A stretch of DNA of 64,000 nucleotides, taken from Sva-07 sp963717385. Its GTDB lineage: Bacteria; Actinomycetota; Acidimicrobiia; Acidimicrobiales; Ilumatobacteraceae. How positions within the stretch are numbered: the stretch's first letter is position 1; each line of letters opens with the position of its first letter. A model generated the notes under the pieces. It was not told the DNA's origin and did no database searches. It saw only the letters and a list, made by a program, of their open reading frames with translations. Both the position numbers and the translations under genes were made by a program. This document shows positions 24,750 to 36,119 of this stretch, piece by piece. The stretch covers positions 1-64,000 of the forward strand of contig CAVQWE010000007.1 of NCBI GenBank assembly GCA_963717385.1, written 5' to 3'.

Positions 24750-25511
24750 TCAGCGGGGTCCGAGCCCGGCGATCACCTCGTGGAGATCGTGACGTTCGCG
24801 TCGCTGTGCAGCGTTGACCACCCAACGCAGCGGTCGTCCGGGCCGGGCGATTCGGGCGCCGAGTGCGGCGACCTCGGCGTCGCGTTGCGCCTCGAGTTGC
24901 TGGCGTTCTGCGGGACCGGCGCAGCTGAGCGCAGTTGCGAAGTCCCAAGCATCGGCGCGTGCGCGGCGCAGGCTGAACGTGACGAGCGCTTCGTCGAATC
25001 GGAGCCCGGCGATGTCGACATAGCGAGTCCACGGTGACACGTGGGCCAGTGACGCCTGCATCCGGTCGACCAACTCGGCGAGCACGTCGTTGATCGTCTC
25101 GAAGTCGTCGCGCAGCGCCTCGACGTCGCCTGGCGGCACCGCAGCCGCCGCAGCGATGCCGAGGTCGAGGTTGATGTGGGCGTTGATCCCCAACAGCAGG
25201 TGCTGGGTGACGAGACACCGCTGGTTCTCGGCGGTGTCGAACGCGAGGCGCCACGAGTCGGGCACGGATCCGGATCCCGATCGCCAGTTGGTCTGAGCGT
25301 CGAGGTAGCGGCGAGCGAACAGCACATCGAAGCGTTCCATCTGTTCGCAGTCGGCGAACTCGCCGGCGGTGATGCCGTCGCGCACGCGCTCGGTGACCGC
25401 CCGGTAGACGATCGCGAAGTACCCGCCGGCGTCGCCGCAATCGAGGCAGCGGTCGACCTCGCCGTCCATCGCTGCAATCGCTGCGTCGATGTTGTCGATG
25501 GGTGCGTTCAC
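24750..25511 (-). CDS. DUF5995 family protein
   Basis: This 253-aa protein is largely alpha-helical. It contains YFAIVYRAVTERVRDGI near the start and HLLLGINAHINLDLGIAAA centrally, the INAHINxDL signature of DUF5995. Conserved Asp and His residues in that segment might bind metal, but no activity is established for the family. It is predicted to be cytosolic, with no signal or membrane segment. It may be cotranscribed with the acyl-CoA synthetase upstream, which ends 13 bases before its start. Confidence 0.75.
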   Translation of the reverse strand: MNAPIDNIDAAIAAMDGEVDRCLDCGDAGGYFAIVYRAVTERVRDGITAGEFADCEQMERFDVLFARRYLDAQTNWRSGSGSVPDSWRLAFDTAENQRCLVTQHLLLGINAHINLDLGIAAAAAVPPGDVEALRDDFETINDVLAELVDRMQASLAHVSPWTRYVDIAGLRFDEALVTFSLRRARADAWDFATALSCAGPAERQQLEAQRDAEVAALGARIARPGRPLRWVVNAAQRRERHDLHEVIAGLGPR

Positions 25512-25523
25512 CCGGTGATCTTG

Positions 25524-27134
25524 TCAGCTCACGCCGAGTGAATCGGTGGCGTCGGTTCGCAGGCGCTTGTAGTCGACCTTGCCGTTGGCCACGCGGCCGA
25601 TGGTGTCGACCACCACGATGTGCTTCGGCGCTTTGTACGCAGCGAGGGTCGTCTTGACGTGAGCGATCACCGCAGCTGCATCGATGGTGTGGCCGGGGCG
25701 GGCTTCGACCATGCCGGTCACGGCTTCACCGAACTTCTCGTCGGGGATACCGACCGCCACGGCATCGAGAACGTCCGGGTGGGTCTTCATCGCCTCCTCG
25801 ACCTCTTCGGGAAACACCTTTTCGCCGCCTGTGTTGATGCACTGCGATCCGCGGCCGAGCAGCGTGATGCGTCCGTCGGCATCGATGGTGGCGAAGTCGC
25901 CGGGGCACGAGTACCGCTTGCCATCGACTTCGAAGAACGTGCGGGCGGTCTTCTCCGGGTCTTTGTAGTAGCCGACCGGCTGACGACCGCCGACGGCGAG
26001 CCGCCCGATCTCACCGGAGCCCGGCACCAACGGACGGTTGAGATCGTCGATCACGATCGTGTCGGGGCTGAGCTCGAACTTGGCGGTCTCGGCCGTGGCG
26101 CCCGCAGCGGAGATCGACGAGCCCATGCCGAGCGCCTCGGACGACGAGAACGCATCCATCAGCACCATGCCAGGGTGGTGTTCGAGGAGTCGTGTCTTGG
26201 TCTCCTGGCTCCACATGACACCGGACGACACGACACCGACGAGTGAGGTGAGGTCCCACTTGCCGGGTGCGGCATCGAGTGCCCGCAGGATCGGCTTCGC
26301 GAACGCGTCGCCCACGATGGCGAGCGAGTTGACGCCGTCACGTTGGATCGTGTCGAGCAGCTCGACCGCGTCGAAGTTGCGTCCCGTCATGGTGACGATG
26401 CTGCCGCCCCCGGTGAGCGTGCTCAGGCACGGGAAGTTGCCGGTGCCGTGCATCTGCGGGCAGGCGGGCATGAAGCGAGGTCCAGGCGCGGCGTAGGTGC
26501 CGCGGAGGTCGTCGACGGTGCCGTCTTCCGACAGCGGGGCTCCGAGGCTGGCGGTGAGCTTCACTGCGAGGTCGTCCTGGCGCCACATCACGCCCTTGGG
26601 CATGCCGGTCGTGCCGCCGGTGTACAAGAAGTTGAGGTCGTCACCGCTGCGTCCCCATGCCGGCACCACCCGCGCCGCTCCGCTGGTGGCGGCGTCCTCG
26701 TAGGGCGTGGCCCAGTCGGGGCACGGGCCGTGGTCGTCGTCGACCCACAACCAGGCCTTGACCTTGGGGAGGCGGTGGCGGATGGCTTCGATCGTCTCGG
26801 CGAACGATCCGTGGAACACGACTGCTCCGGCATCGGCGTTGTCCCAGAGGTAGAGCAGTTCGTCAGCGGTGTAGCGGTAGTTGGTGTTGACCGGAGCAAA
26901 GGATCCTTTGAACGCGGCGTACATCGACTCGACGTACTCGTTGCAGTTGTACAGGTACTGCGCCACGGCCTGCTGGCGTTCGAGTCCGAGATCGAGCAGA
27001 TGCTGAGCAACACCGTCGGCGCGTCGGTCGACCTCGGCCCACGTTCGATGGTCGTCGCCGTGGATCAAACACGGTGCGTCGGGCAGCTCGTCGGCCACCA
27101 CTTCCCAGATGTCGGCAAAATTCCAGTTCCCCAT
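25524..27134 (-). CDS. Acyl-CoA synthetase (AMP-dependent, FadD-like)
   Basis: This 536-aa enzyme is of the ANL superfamily. The P-loop motif is LNFLYTGGTTGMPKGVMWR, the A5-type motif is FSSSEALGMG, and GDFATIDADGRITLLGRGS is the adenylate/hinge region. GGEKVFPEEVEEAMKTHPD follows, and the C-terminal domain ends in the catalytic lysine context RVANGKVDYKRL. It activates a carboxylic acid through an acyl-AMP to its CoA thioester; the chain length or sterol preference is unknown. Start ATG 27134 (MGNWNFADIWEVVA) fits family starts. The longer frame to 27197 looks like noise. Confidence 0.9.
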   Translation of the reverse strand: MGNWNFADIWEVVADELPDAPCLIHGDDHRTWAEVDRRADGVAQHLLDLGLERQQAVAQYLYNCNEYVESMYAAFKGSFAPVNTNYRYTADELLYLWDNADAGAVVFHGSFAETIEAIRHRLPKVKAWLWVDDDHGPCPDWATPYEDAATSGAARVVPAWGRSGDDLNFLYTGGTTGMPKGVMWRQDDLAVKLTASLGAPLSEDGTVDDLRGTYAAPGPRFMPACPQMHGTGNFPCLSTLTGGGSIVTMTGRNFDAVELLDTIQRDGVNSLAIVGDAFAKPILRALDAAPGKWDLTSLVGVVSSGVMWSQETKTRLLEHHPGMVLMDAFSSSEALGMGSSISAAGATAETAKFELSPDTIVIDDLNRPLVPGSGEIGRLAVGGRQPVGYYKDPEKTARTFFEVDGKRYSCPGDFATIDADGRITLLGRGSQCINTGGEKVFPEEVEEAMKTHPDVLDAVAVGIPDEKFGEAVTGMVEARPGHTIDAAAVIAHVKTTLAAYKAPKHIVVVDTIGRVANGKVDYKRLRTDATDSLGVS

Positions 27135-27245
27135 CCGAGAGTTCGTACCACTCGTCAACCGGCGCCGACGACCCCGAGGTGCTTCGCCCATCGTCACGCT
27201 GCGTCGACTGCGATGTGGCGCCCGTCGAATCGGTACGGTCGTCGC

Positions 27246-28155
27246 ATGCGCATTGGATCATTTGGCGGAAGCATCAACGACGGCACCATCGACGACGTGG
27301 TCGCCGAGGCGAAGCGGGCCGAGGCCGATGGCTTCGCGTCGTACTGGATTCCGAACATCTTCGGCCACGACGCACTCACCGCGCTGCGCGATCGTCGGCC
27401 GCGAGGTGCCACGCATCGAGCTCGGCACCTCGGTGGTGCCGACGTATCCACGCCATCCCTCGGCGATCGCCCAACAGTGCCTCACGGTCAACGCGGCATG
27501 CGAGGGTCGCCTCACGCTCGGCATCGGGCTGAGCCACAAGATCGTCATCGAGAACATGCTCGGCATGAGCTACGACAAGCCGGTGCGTCACATCCGTGAC
27601 TATCTGAGCATCCTCGGGCCGCTGTCACGCAACGAACCGGTCAGCTATCGCGGCGAGGACTATTCGACCAACATGGCCATTCAGGCCAAGGGCGCGCCAC
27701 CGTTCGGGATCGTCGTTGCCGCGCTCGGCCCACAGATGCTCAAGGCCACCGCGGAGCTCGCCGACGGAACCATCACCTGGTGCACGGGGCCCAAGACCCT
27801 CGAGAGCCACGTCATCCCCACGATCAACGCCGCAGCCGAGGCGGCCGGTCGACCGACGCCCCGGGTGATCGTCGGATTGCCGGTGTGCGTCACCGACGAC
27901 ATCGACGGCGCCCGCGAGCGCGCCGCCAAGATCTTCGAGATCTACGGCTCGCTGCCGAGCTACCGAGCGATGCTCGATCGTGAAGGTGTCGCCGGTCCCG
28001 AAGGCATCGCCATCGTCGGCACCGAGGAGGAAGTCGTCGATCGAATCGGTGCGCTCGCCGACCTCGGAGTGACCGAGTTCGCCGGCAGCGAGTTCGGTGG
28101 CAACGCCGACGAGGTCGGCGCCACCCGGGCCGCCATCAAGAAGGCGATGGCGTAA
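27246..28155 (+). pseudogene. LLM-class (F420-type) oxidoreductase with a one-base frameshift
   Basis: From ATG 27246 the frame reads MRIGSFGGSINDGTIDDVV, then ADGFASYWIPNIFGHDALT. Around 27387 it shifts, and the second frame continues AIVGREVPRIELGTSVVPT, YPRHPSAIAQQCLTVNAAC and LTLGIGLSHKIVIENMLGM to the stop at 28155. The span of 910 nt is one base over a multiple of three. Restored, it is a 302-aa luciferase-like TIM-barrel enzyme of the F420 LLM group. Both parts are highly conserved, so an error in the sequence is a strong possibility. The substrate is unknown. Confidence 0.78.
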
Positions 28156-28159
28156 ACGT

Positions 28160-28184
28160 TCACGATGTGTCAGACACATCGTGA
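28160..28184. terminator. Convergent terminator palindrome
   Basis: TCACGATGTGTC (28160-28171) and GACACATCGTGA (28173-28184) form a perfect inverted repeat. It lies between the ends of the LLM gene and the fumarase gene, which converge here. Confidence 0.6.
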
Positions 28185-28186
28185 CG

Positions 28187-29842
<1,656 letters not shown>

Positions 29843-29885
29843 GCCCCCGAGCCTACGACCGACCCCTTCGACCCACGAAGCCCCG

Positions 29886-29932
29886 TTCTCGTGAACTCGT
29901 GCGGCAATTGTTCCCGCACGAGTTCACGAGAA
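29886..29932. terminator. Perfect 19-bp stem hairpin
   Basis: TTCTCGTGAACTCGTGCGG (29886-29904) pairs without mismatch to 29914-29932 around a nine-base loop. It lies immediately after the stop of the leftward hydrolase gene and before the fumarase start. It is probably the hydrolase terminator and insulates the fumarase promoter. Confidence 0.7.
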
Positions 29933-29936
29933 GCCC

Positions 29937-31166
29937 TCACTTGATCATGTAGATGACATCGTCGGGCATGACCGTGTCGGCGTCGGTGATCAGGTCGGCG
30001 CCGCGGAACACCGACTCGAGGAAGTTGATCGCGAACGTGTTCGTCAGTTCCTTGGCCCGATCGATCGGCATGTCACCGGGCGAGCAGCCCTCGGCGCCTT
30101 GGCTGTCGATGATGTCGACGACCTGCTGTGGCACGACCTCGCCGAGCGTCGGCAGGAACACCTGGTAGTCGCAGACGTCGGTGAAACTCTGGTGCTGGGC
30201 GTCGACCAGCTCGACGCGAATGAGCGGCTCGCTCCCGGCGACATCCCAGATCCGGGTGACGTTGGGGTCGACCGGCGTCGTCTGATCGTTGGTGCCGACC
30301 ATCACGAGCATCGGGACCTCGATGGACTCGAGCCCGGCGTCGGACATCAGGCGGGTACCGTCGCCGGTGGCAGGGGCCAGCGGGATGATCGCATCGACGC
30401 GGTCGTCGGCCACGAATGAGCCGAGCGAGTTGTCGTAGCCCCCAGCCACAGCCAGTGACGTGAACCCGCCGAACGAGTGTCCGGTCACGGCGATGCTGTC
30501 GGGGTCGATTGAACCGGCCAGGCCGACGTTGCTGGGGTCGAGCATGGCGTCGATCGTGGCCTCGACGTCGTTCGGCCGGTTGAGCGCGGTCACGTCGAAC
30601 TCGGCGTCCGTGCCGAGCAGGCCGTCCACGGCTGTGTTGCCGGTGTGGTCCGGCGCGGCGACGATGTAGCCGTAGCTCGCGATCGCCTCGGTGTAGTACG
30701 AGGCGATGTAGCGCAGGCCGCCGCTGCCGTGGGAGTACACCACGAGAGGGAACGGCCCCTCGGCTGCGACGAGTTCGGCGCCGGCAACCGCGGAGGGCGA
30801 CTCGTAGTACACGCCCGGGACCAACGTGTACTGGTTGAGCGGCGCGTCGGCGGGGTCGTCGACGGGGAACCACACGTCGAGTGTCAGGGGCCGGTCGGTG
30901 TCTTCGTTGACGGTGATGGTGGTGACACCCACGTCATAGGGTCCCGGAGGCAGTGTTTCGAAGTCGGCGAGCGTCGCCTCGGTGGTCTCGGGTGCAGCTT
31001 CGGTGGTGTCGGGCGTGCTCTCGGCTGGAGCCTCGGTGGTCTCGACGGCTGCCTCGGTCGTTTCCGATGCGGCCTGCGTCGTTGGGCTGGTGGTGTCGTC
31101 GTCGCTGCCGCACGCAGCGATGGCAACGGCGGAGACGATGGTGAGGGCAAGCAGTCGTGAACGCAC
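29937..31166 (-). CDS. Alpha/beta-hydrolase lipoprotein (PAF-acetylhydrolase/chlorophyllase-like)
   Basis: This protein of about 409 aa starts at GTG 31166 with signal RSRLLALTIVSAVAIAAC (lipobox IAAC) and a Thr/Glu/Pro linker. The hydrolase fold follows: FPLVVYSHGSGGLRY (oxyanion region), IAVTGHSFGGFTSLA (nucleophile Ser), VMVGTNDQTTPVD (Asp) and DAQHQSFTD (His). The order and spacing fit PAF-AH-II/dienelactone-type esterases. It is predicted to be a surface-anchored esterase or lipase of unknown substrate. The frame upstream to 31628 has no coding look. It is monocistronic, with a strong hairpin just after the stop. Confidence 0.8.
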   Translation of the reverse strand: MRSRLLALTIVSAVAIAACGSDDDTTSPTTQAASETTEAAVETTEAPAESTPDTTEAAPETTEATLADFETLPPGPYDVGVTTITVNEDTDRPLTLDVWFPVDDPADAPLNQYTLVPGVYYESPSAVAGAELVAAEGPFPLVVYSHGSGGLRYIASYYTEAIASYGYIVAAPDHTGNTAVDGLLGTDAEFDVTALNRPNDVEATIDAMLDPSNVGLAGSIDPDSIAVTGHSFGGFTSLAVAGGYDNSLGSFVADDRVDAIIPLAPATGDGTRLMSDAGLESIEVPMLVMVGTNDQTTPVDPNVTRIWDVAGSEPLIRVELVDAQHQSFTDVCDYQVFLPTLGEVVPQQVVDIIDSQGAEGCSPGDMPIDRAKELTNTFAINFLESVFRGADLITDADTVMPDDVIYMIK

Positions 31167-31216
31167 GGCGGCAACGTAGTGCGGCTGGGCCCGATGCGCC
31201 CATCCGTCCTGCATTG

Positions 31217-33948
31217 TCAGTCGGTGAAGGCCTGCATCACCTTGGGTGGGCGGACCCGTTGGATGAACGCGGAGCCGACGAGCGCCACTGCGCCGACGAG
31301 CAGTGGCACGACCACCACGATCGCTGCGATCGAGAGCCAGGGGATCGATGCGGTGCCGTCGTTCACTCGGGTCACGACCCAGACGGGCAACAGCCCGGTG
31401 GGGATGGCGATCACACCACCGGTGGCGGCGAGCACGGTGGCGGTGGTGGCCGATCGGCGTCGGAGCGTGGAGGGCGACGCTCCAACGGCGATCAGCGTGT
31501 TGCGCTCGTCGCGACTCTCGACTGCTGCGAGCGACAACCCGATCGCCACGACGAGCAGCACCAGCAGCAGCGTTGCGGCGACGATCGCTGCCTGGACCAG
31601 CGTCTCCGACGGGTTCCAGTTGACCCATTGGTAGTCGATCCAGAACCCGTCGTCGGCGAACGCCTCGTTCCCGTCGTCGGCGGTTTCGTCGCCGACGATC
31701 CAGGCATCGCTGTACCCCTGATCGCCGAAGCGGATCTCGTCGAACGCTCGGCGTTGCTCGCCGGTCAGGTCATCCTCGGCGGTGAACCGGATGCCGGTGG
31801 GCATCACGCCGAGACCGAGTTCGCCGGCGCGTCGCTCGGTCATGACGTAGCTGTTCACGCCGTTGCGGCTGGTGAACGGATCCTGCATTCCGACGGCGTC
31901 GAACTCGATCTCGCCGTCGCCAGTGATCAGGCGGCTGGGCATGGTCGCCGCCTCGATCGGGGCGCTCGGATCGTCGCTGACGTAGTTCGACCACAGGGTC
32001 AGTGCGCCGACCTGGTCGAGCGCTGCACGGTCGGTGGCCGAGAGGCCCATGCCGTCGAGGAGTTCGTCGTCGGCGATCGCGATCTCGTAGGGGGTCACGA
32101 TGCTGACGAACGGTTCCGAGTCGAACTCGTCCGGGTACGCGTCGTTGAGTTGGTCATCGGTCGGCGGGGTCACGTCGAGGCCGTACACCATCGACTCGGC
32201 GCTCGGTCCGACGACATCGCGCACGTCGCGGAGCACGGCGGAATCGATCGTCGAGACGTTGGTGCTGTTGTTGGTGCGCAACAGCACGACGTTGCGCGGC
32301 AGATCGGTTGCGCCGTCGCCGTTCGAGTCCATGTTCGACGCCACCGATGCACCAGCAACGGCAAAGGCGCCGGCGACACCGATGGCCGTGACGACCGCAG
32401 CTGAACGCCAGCGGGTGCGATACAGCGACCGACCGGACAGACGCCACGAGGCGCCGAGCTTCGAGACCACGGCGGTCGACGCCGTGATGGCGAGCGGTGC
32501 AGCCAAGCACATGCCGGCGAGCACACCGACACCGCCGAGCACTGCGACGAAAGCAAAGAGGTTGCCGTTGTTGCCGTTCGATCCTTCGGCTGCTGCGGTG
32601 GCGACCGCAAGCATGAAGAGCCCGCTGACGAAGCAGATCACTCCGGCGGTGACGGTGCGTGCCCTCACCGGCCGGATCGGGCGTCGTCCGGCGAGCGCCG
32701 AGAGCACCGAGGTGTTGGAGAGGCTTCGTGCCGGGAGCAGCGCAGCGATCGTGGCGGCGGCGACACCGGTGAGAAACAGCAAGCCCATGTCGAGCGGAGC
32801 AATCGTGGTGTTGGTCCAGCTGCGGTCGACGATGCGTTCGATCACCGGGGTGCCCACCAGGAACAGCCCGATGCCCAGCCCGATGCCAACGGCGGCACCG
32901 ACCGCTCCCGACCATGTTCCCTGCAGCGACAACGTTCGTCGAATGAGGCGAGGGGGAGCGCCATTGGCGGCGAGTTGGCCGACCGTCGCGAGTTGGCGTC
33001 GAGCGCTGGTGGCAAACGCCGCGGCGATGATGACGCCGAGCGCCGCAAGCGACAACACGCCGGCCACCCATCCCCACGCCAGCGCCTGGGTGTCGCCACC
33101 GTTGTCGAGATACGAGCCCTCGGTGTACCAGTAGCCGTCGGGTGTCTGGGCGCTCAATCCTTGAATCTGGTCGGGCGTGAGGGCGCCGGATCGCGGCGAT
33201 GGCGTTGAGTGCGTTGCCGGCGCTGACGCCGTCGGGCAGCGCGACGAGGGTGGTCAGCGACCACGAACGCAGCTGGTCGGCTTCGAGTTGGCCGAACAGC
33301 ATCAACGGCTGAACGTGGTTGGCGCTCTGGCGACCCAGGCCAACCACCGTGAGCGTGCGATCAGGGCGAGACAACTCGAGTCGGTCGCCCACGTCGACGC
33401 CGAGTTCGTCGGCCAGCTCGGGCTGCAACAGCACCTCGTTGCGTTCCGTCGGCCGGAAGACGGCCGCCGGTCACTTCGACGATGCCGTCGACGATGGGCG
33501 ACGCCGCGTCGAAGTGGGTCGCGGCCACGTCGACTTGCGCGCCGCCGGTGGTGGTGACGTAGGTGTAGGTGGACAAGACCTCGGCGGATGTCGTGCCGTC
33601 GGGGAGGGTCCCGTTCGGGAGGTCGGCAGCGGTGATCGGGGCTTGTGGCTCGCCCGTTTCGTTGACGTACGGGTATTGGTTGATGGCGAAGTCGGATGCC
33701 CCGTACGAGCGGGCGTAGGCGGCCTGGCCGGTGTCGGTGCGCACGATGATCGATCCGATCGTCATGGCGAGAATGGGCAGAGCCACCAGGAGCGCGACCA
33801 GCAGCGTGCGCCCCGGTCGGCGCCGCACCTCGCGTCGGGCGAGCCGGGCGGCGAGCCGCCACGAGGCGGTGGGCGACCAGCTGCGCTCGGGAGTCGGTGC
33901 CGGCGCAGGTTCGGCTGCGGTGCGAGGACGATCGTCGACGATGGTCAC
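31217..33948 (-). pseudogene. FtsX-type ABC transporter permease with two one-base frameshifts
   Basis: Three frames join into one protein of about 909 aa. First, from GTG 33948: SWRLAARLARREVRRRPGR then TLLVALLVALPILAMTIGS. Second, after about 33447: VLLQPELADELGVDVGDRL to GNALNAIAAI. Third, after about 33187: LTPDQIQGLSAQTPDGYWY and multiple C-terminal helices (ALGVIIAAAFATS, LLLVLLVVAIGLSLAAVES). The 2732-nt span is two bases over a multiple of three, fitting two +1 insertions. The layout (helix, large extracytoplasmic domain, three helices, repeated) is that of MacB/FtsX permeases. It starts inside the ATPase stop (GTGA). Confidence 0.75.
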
Positions 33949-34751
33949 TGCAGTTCCTCGAGCGTGGTGGCGTTGAGCGTGGTGGCGTTGATCGTGTCGG
34001 TCCGGCCGGCGTCGTCGGTGATGTCGCCGGAATCGTCGACGAGACGACCATCACGGATGAACACCGTGCGGTCGGCCCACGAGGCGAGGCGTGGTTCGTG
34101 GGTGACCATCACGACGGTGGTGCCGTTGTCGCGCGACAGCCCCGCAAGCAGCGACACGATCTCGTCGCTCGAGATCGTGTCGAGTGCGCCGGTTGGTTCG
34201 TCGGCCAGCAACAACCGTCGGTCGCCGACGACGGCGCGGGCGATCGCAATTCGTTGGCGCTGCCCGCCCGAGAAGTCGTCGGGATAGCGATCGATGTGAT
34301 GCGTGAGGTCGACACGGCGCAACATGTCGGCGGCACGCGCCCGCGCCTGCTTCGTGGCGACGCCGTCGAGCTCCAGCGGCAGCATCACGTTCTCGATCGC
34401 TGTCAGTGCCGGGATCAGGTTGAGTTGCTGGAACACGTAGCCGACGTGGCGACGCCGGAGTTCGGCCTGCTCGACCGCCGACATCGTCGACACGTCGGCG
34501 CCGTCGACGAGCACTCGGCCGGCATTGGGGGCCTCGAGTGCACCGGCGAGGTGGAGCAGCGTCGATTTCCCGCAGCCCGAGGGCCCCATCACGGCGCAGA
34601 ACTGGCCGGCGGGGAAGCTCAGGTTGATGTCGGTGACAGCGCGGACCTCGGTGGCGCCCGAGCCGTAGCTCTTGACGACGTCGCGGAACTCGAGCATCGG
34701 TGCGTTGTTGTCGGCTGCTGCCAGTGATGGGAAAGTCTCGATGGTGGTCAT
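33945..34751 (-). CDS. ABC transporter ATPase (MacB/LolD type)
   Basis: This 268-aa nucleotide-binding subunit has Walker A GPSGCGKSTLLHLAGALE, Q-loop YVFQQLNLIPALT, signature FSGGQRQRIAIARA, Walker B LLLADEPTGALD and H-loop VMVTHEPRLAS. The LNLIPALTAIENVMLPL segment is typical of the MacB/LolD/FtsE group that pairs with FtsX-like permeases. It lies one base after the PadR stop and overlaps the permease start by four bases, so the three genes form one transcription unit. Likely roles are export of a drug, peptide or lipid. Confidence 0.92.
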   Translation of the reverse strand: MTTIETFPSLAAADNNAPMLEFRDVVKSYGSGATEVRAVTDINLSFPAGQFCAVMGPSGCGKSTLLHLAGALEAPNAGRVLVDGADVSTMSAVEQAELRRRHVGYVFQQLNLIPALTAIENVMLPLELDGVATKQARARAADMLRRVDLTHHIDRYPDDFSGGQRQRIAIARAVVGDRRLLLADEPTGALDTISSDEIVSLLAGLSRDNGTTVVMVTHEPRLASWADRTVFIRDGRLVDDSGDITDDAGRTDTINATTLNATTLEELQ

Positions 34752-34752
34752 G

Positions 34753-35337
34753 TCACAGGGCTGCTCTCTGGCCGTTTGCGGCCGTGCGGGTGTTGGAGTG
34801 GGCGTCACGGGAAGCGAGGAGTCGTGCTTCGCACAGGTCGAGCCAGCGGAGATCGGCTTCGGCGCGAACGATGAGGGCGTCGGCCACGAGCGCTGCTGCG
34901 AGGCTCTCGTGGCTGGAGCTGCCGTTGCCACTGGAGCTCGCGGCGGCGGTCGCTGCTCGTCGTCGGCGTTGCAGGAGCGAGGTGAGTGCCGTTCGGTGCT
35001 TGGTGATCACGTCGAGGCCGTGTTCGGGTCCGAGCTCGATGGCCATCAGCATCTTGAGCATCAGCTCGTCTCGTGGTGGTGGGTCTTCGGTGGGGACGGC
35101 CTCCCACCAGGCGCCGAGTTCGTCGACGCCCGCGAGCGTGATCGAGTACAGCTTCTGGTCGTCGCGTTCGTCGAGCGTCACGAACCCGTCACGACCGAGG
35201 CGTTCGAGCGTGGTGTACACCTGGCCGACGTTGATCGTCCAGACACCCCCGGTAGCCGCCTCGAACTCGGTCTTCAGTTGATATCCGTACCGTGGCCCCT
35301 CCCGCAGGAGCGCCAACAGTCCTTCTCGAACGGCCAT
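34753..35337 (-). CDS. PadR-family transcriptional regulator
   Basis: This 194-aa protein has a winged-helix N-terminus typical of PadR: LLALLREGPRYGYQLKTEF, then NVGQVYTTLERLGRDGFVT. A C-terminal dimerisation domain follows (PRDELMLKMLMAIELG) with an Arg/Ala/Ser-rich insertion around residues 122-140. It is the first gene of the padR-ATPase-permease unit and presumably senses a substrate of that transporter. A perfect palindrome ends two bases before its ATG, which implies strong autoregulation. Confidence 0.9.
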   Translation of the reverse strand: MAVREGLLALLREGPRYGYQLKTEFEAATGGVWTINVGQVYTTLERLGRDGFVTLDERDDQKLYSITLAGVDELGAWWEAVPTEDPPPRDELMLKMLMAIELGPEHGLDVITKHRTALTSLLQRRRRAATAAASSSGNGSSSHESLAAALVADALIVRAEADLRWLDLCEARLLASRDAHSNTRTAANGQRAAL

Positions 35338-35339
35338 GG

Positions 35340-35363
35340 ATACCGAGTATGCATACTCGGTAT
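35340..35363. promoter_or_regulatory. Perfect 24-bp palindromic operator (PadR box)
   Basis: The half-site ATACCGAGTATG (35340-35351) is followed by its exact reverse complement CATACTCGGTAT. It sits two bases upstream of the PadR ATG with no Shine-Dalgarno between. The mRNA is therefore probably leaderless, with the operator covering the promoter -10 region. Confidence 0.75.
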
Positions 35364-35393
35364 GTGAATGTCAACCAGATTCTCGTGAGCGGG

Positions 35394-36119
35394 TCAAGCG
35401 AAGGTTTCGACGACCAGCGCAACTGCTGTCACGGTGCAGATCGCGAGCACTGCGGGTCGCACCACTTCGGGGCGCAGCAGGTGCTTGACCCGGCGGGCGG
35501 TGATGATGCCGAGCACCACTCCGGGCAGGATCATCGCCGTGAGTTGCAGTTGGCGGGTGCCGATCTCGCCGGCGAGCCAGAGTGCACCGATCGACATCAA
35601 CGAACCGATCGAGAAGAACGCCGAGATCGTTGCCCGCATCGTGGCCGGGTCGCTGTTCTGATAGGTGAGCGCCATCGGCGGACCGCCCACGCCCGTCGTC
35701 GTGCCGGCGAAGCCCGAGGCCAGCCCGGCGACCACGAGGGCCCGGTCGGTCGGTCGGAACAGCCGACCGGTGACCGATGCCACGACAGCGAGCAGGACCG
35801 AGGCGGCAACCATGACCGCGAGCACTCGGTCGGAGAGGGCCGCGACCACGAGCGCGCCCGCGATCGTTCCTGGAACACGTCCGCCGAGCGCGAAGCCGAC
35901 CTCACGGGGTTCGATGTGCACACGGTCGACCCAAGCGATCGTGAACGTGAGGGGCAACACGGCGAGCATGATCGTCGCCGGGATGAAGTCCGGGTCGGCG
36001 AGCAACAGCATCGGAGAGGCGATCATCCCGAGGCCGATGCCGATCGAGGCCTGGACGACGGCACCGACGTACACGACGAGAACGCACGCGATGGCGATGC
36101 CGACGGAGAGTCCGAGCAT
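35394..36119 (-). CDS. TauE/SafE-family membrane permease
   Basis: This protein of about 241 aa has seven or eight hydrophobic helices, starting MLGLSVGIAIACVLVVYVG. It includes the family's GGPPMALTYQN turn (TTTGVGGPPMALTYQNSDP) and a mirrored N-terminal half (VQASIGIGLGMIASPMLLL). The family exports small organosulfur or carboxylate anions such as sulfite or sulfoacetate. ATG 36119 overlaps the stop of hrpB by one base (TGATG), so it is probably translated from the hrpB transcript. The longer frame to 36170 overlaps hrpB further and is less likely. Confidence 0.85.
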   Translation of the reverse strand: MLGLSVGIAIACVLVVYVGAVVQASIGIGLGMIASPMLLLADPDFIPATIMLAVLPLTFTIAWVDRVHIEPREVGFALGGRVPGTIAGALVVAALSDRVLAVMVAASVLLAVVASVTGRLFRPTDRALVVAGLASGFAGTTTGVGGPPMALTYQNSDPATMRATISAFFSIGSLMSIGALWLAGEIGTRQLQLTAMILPGVVLGIITARRVKHLLRPEVVRPAVLAICTVTAVALVVETFA

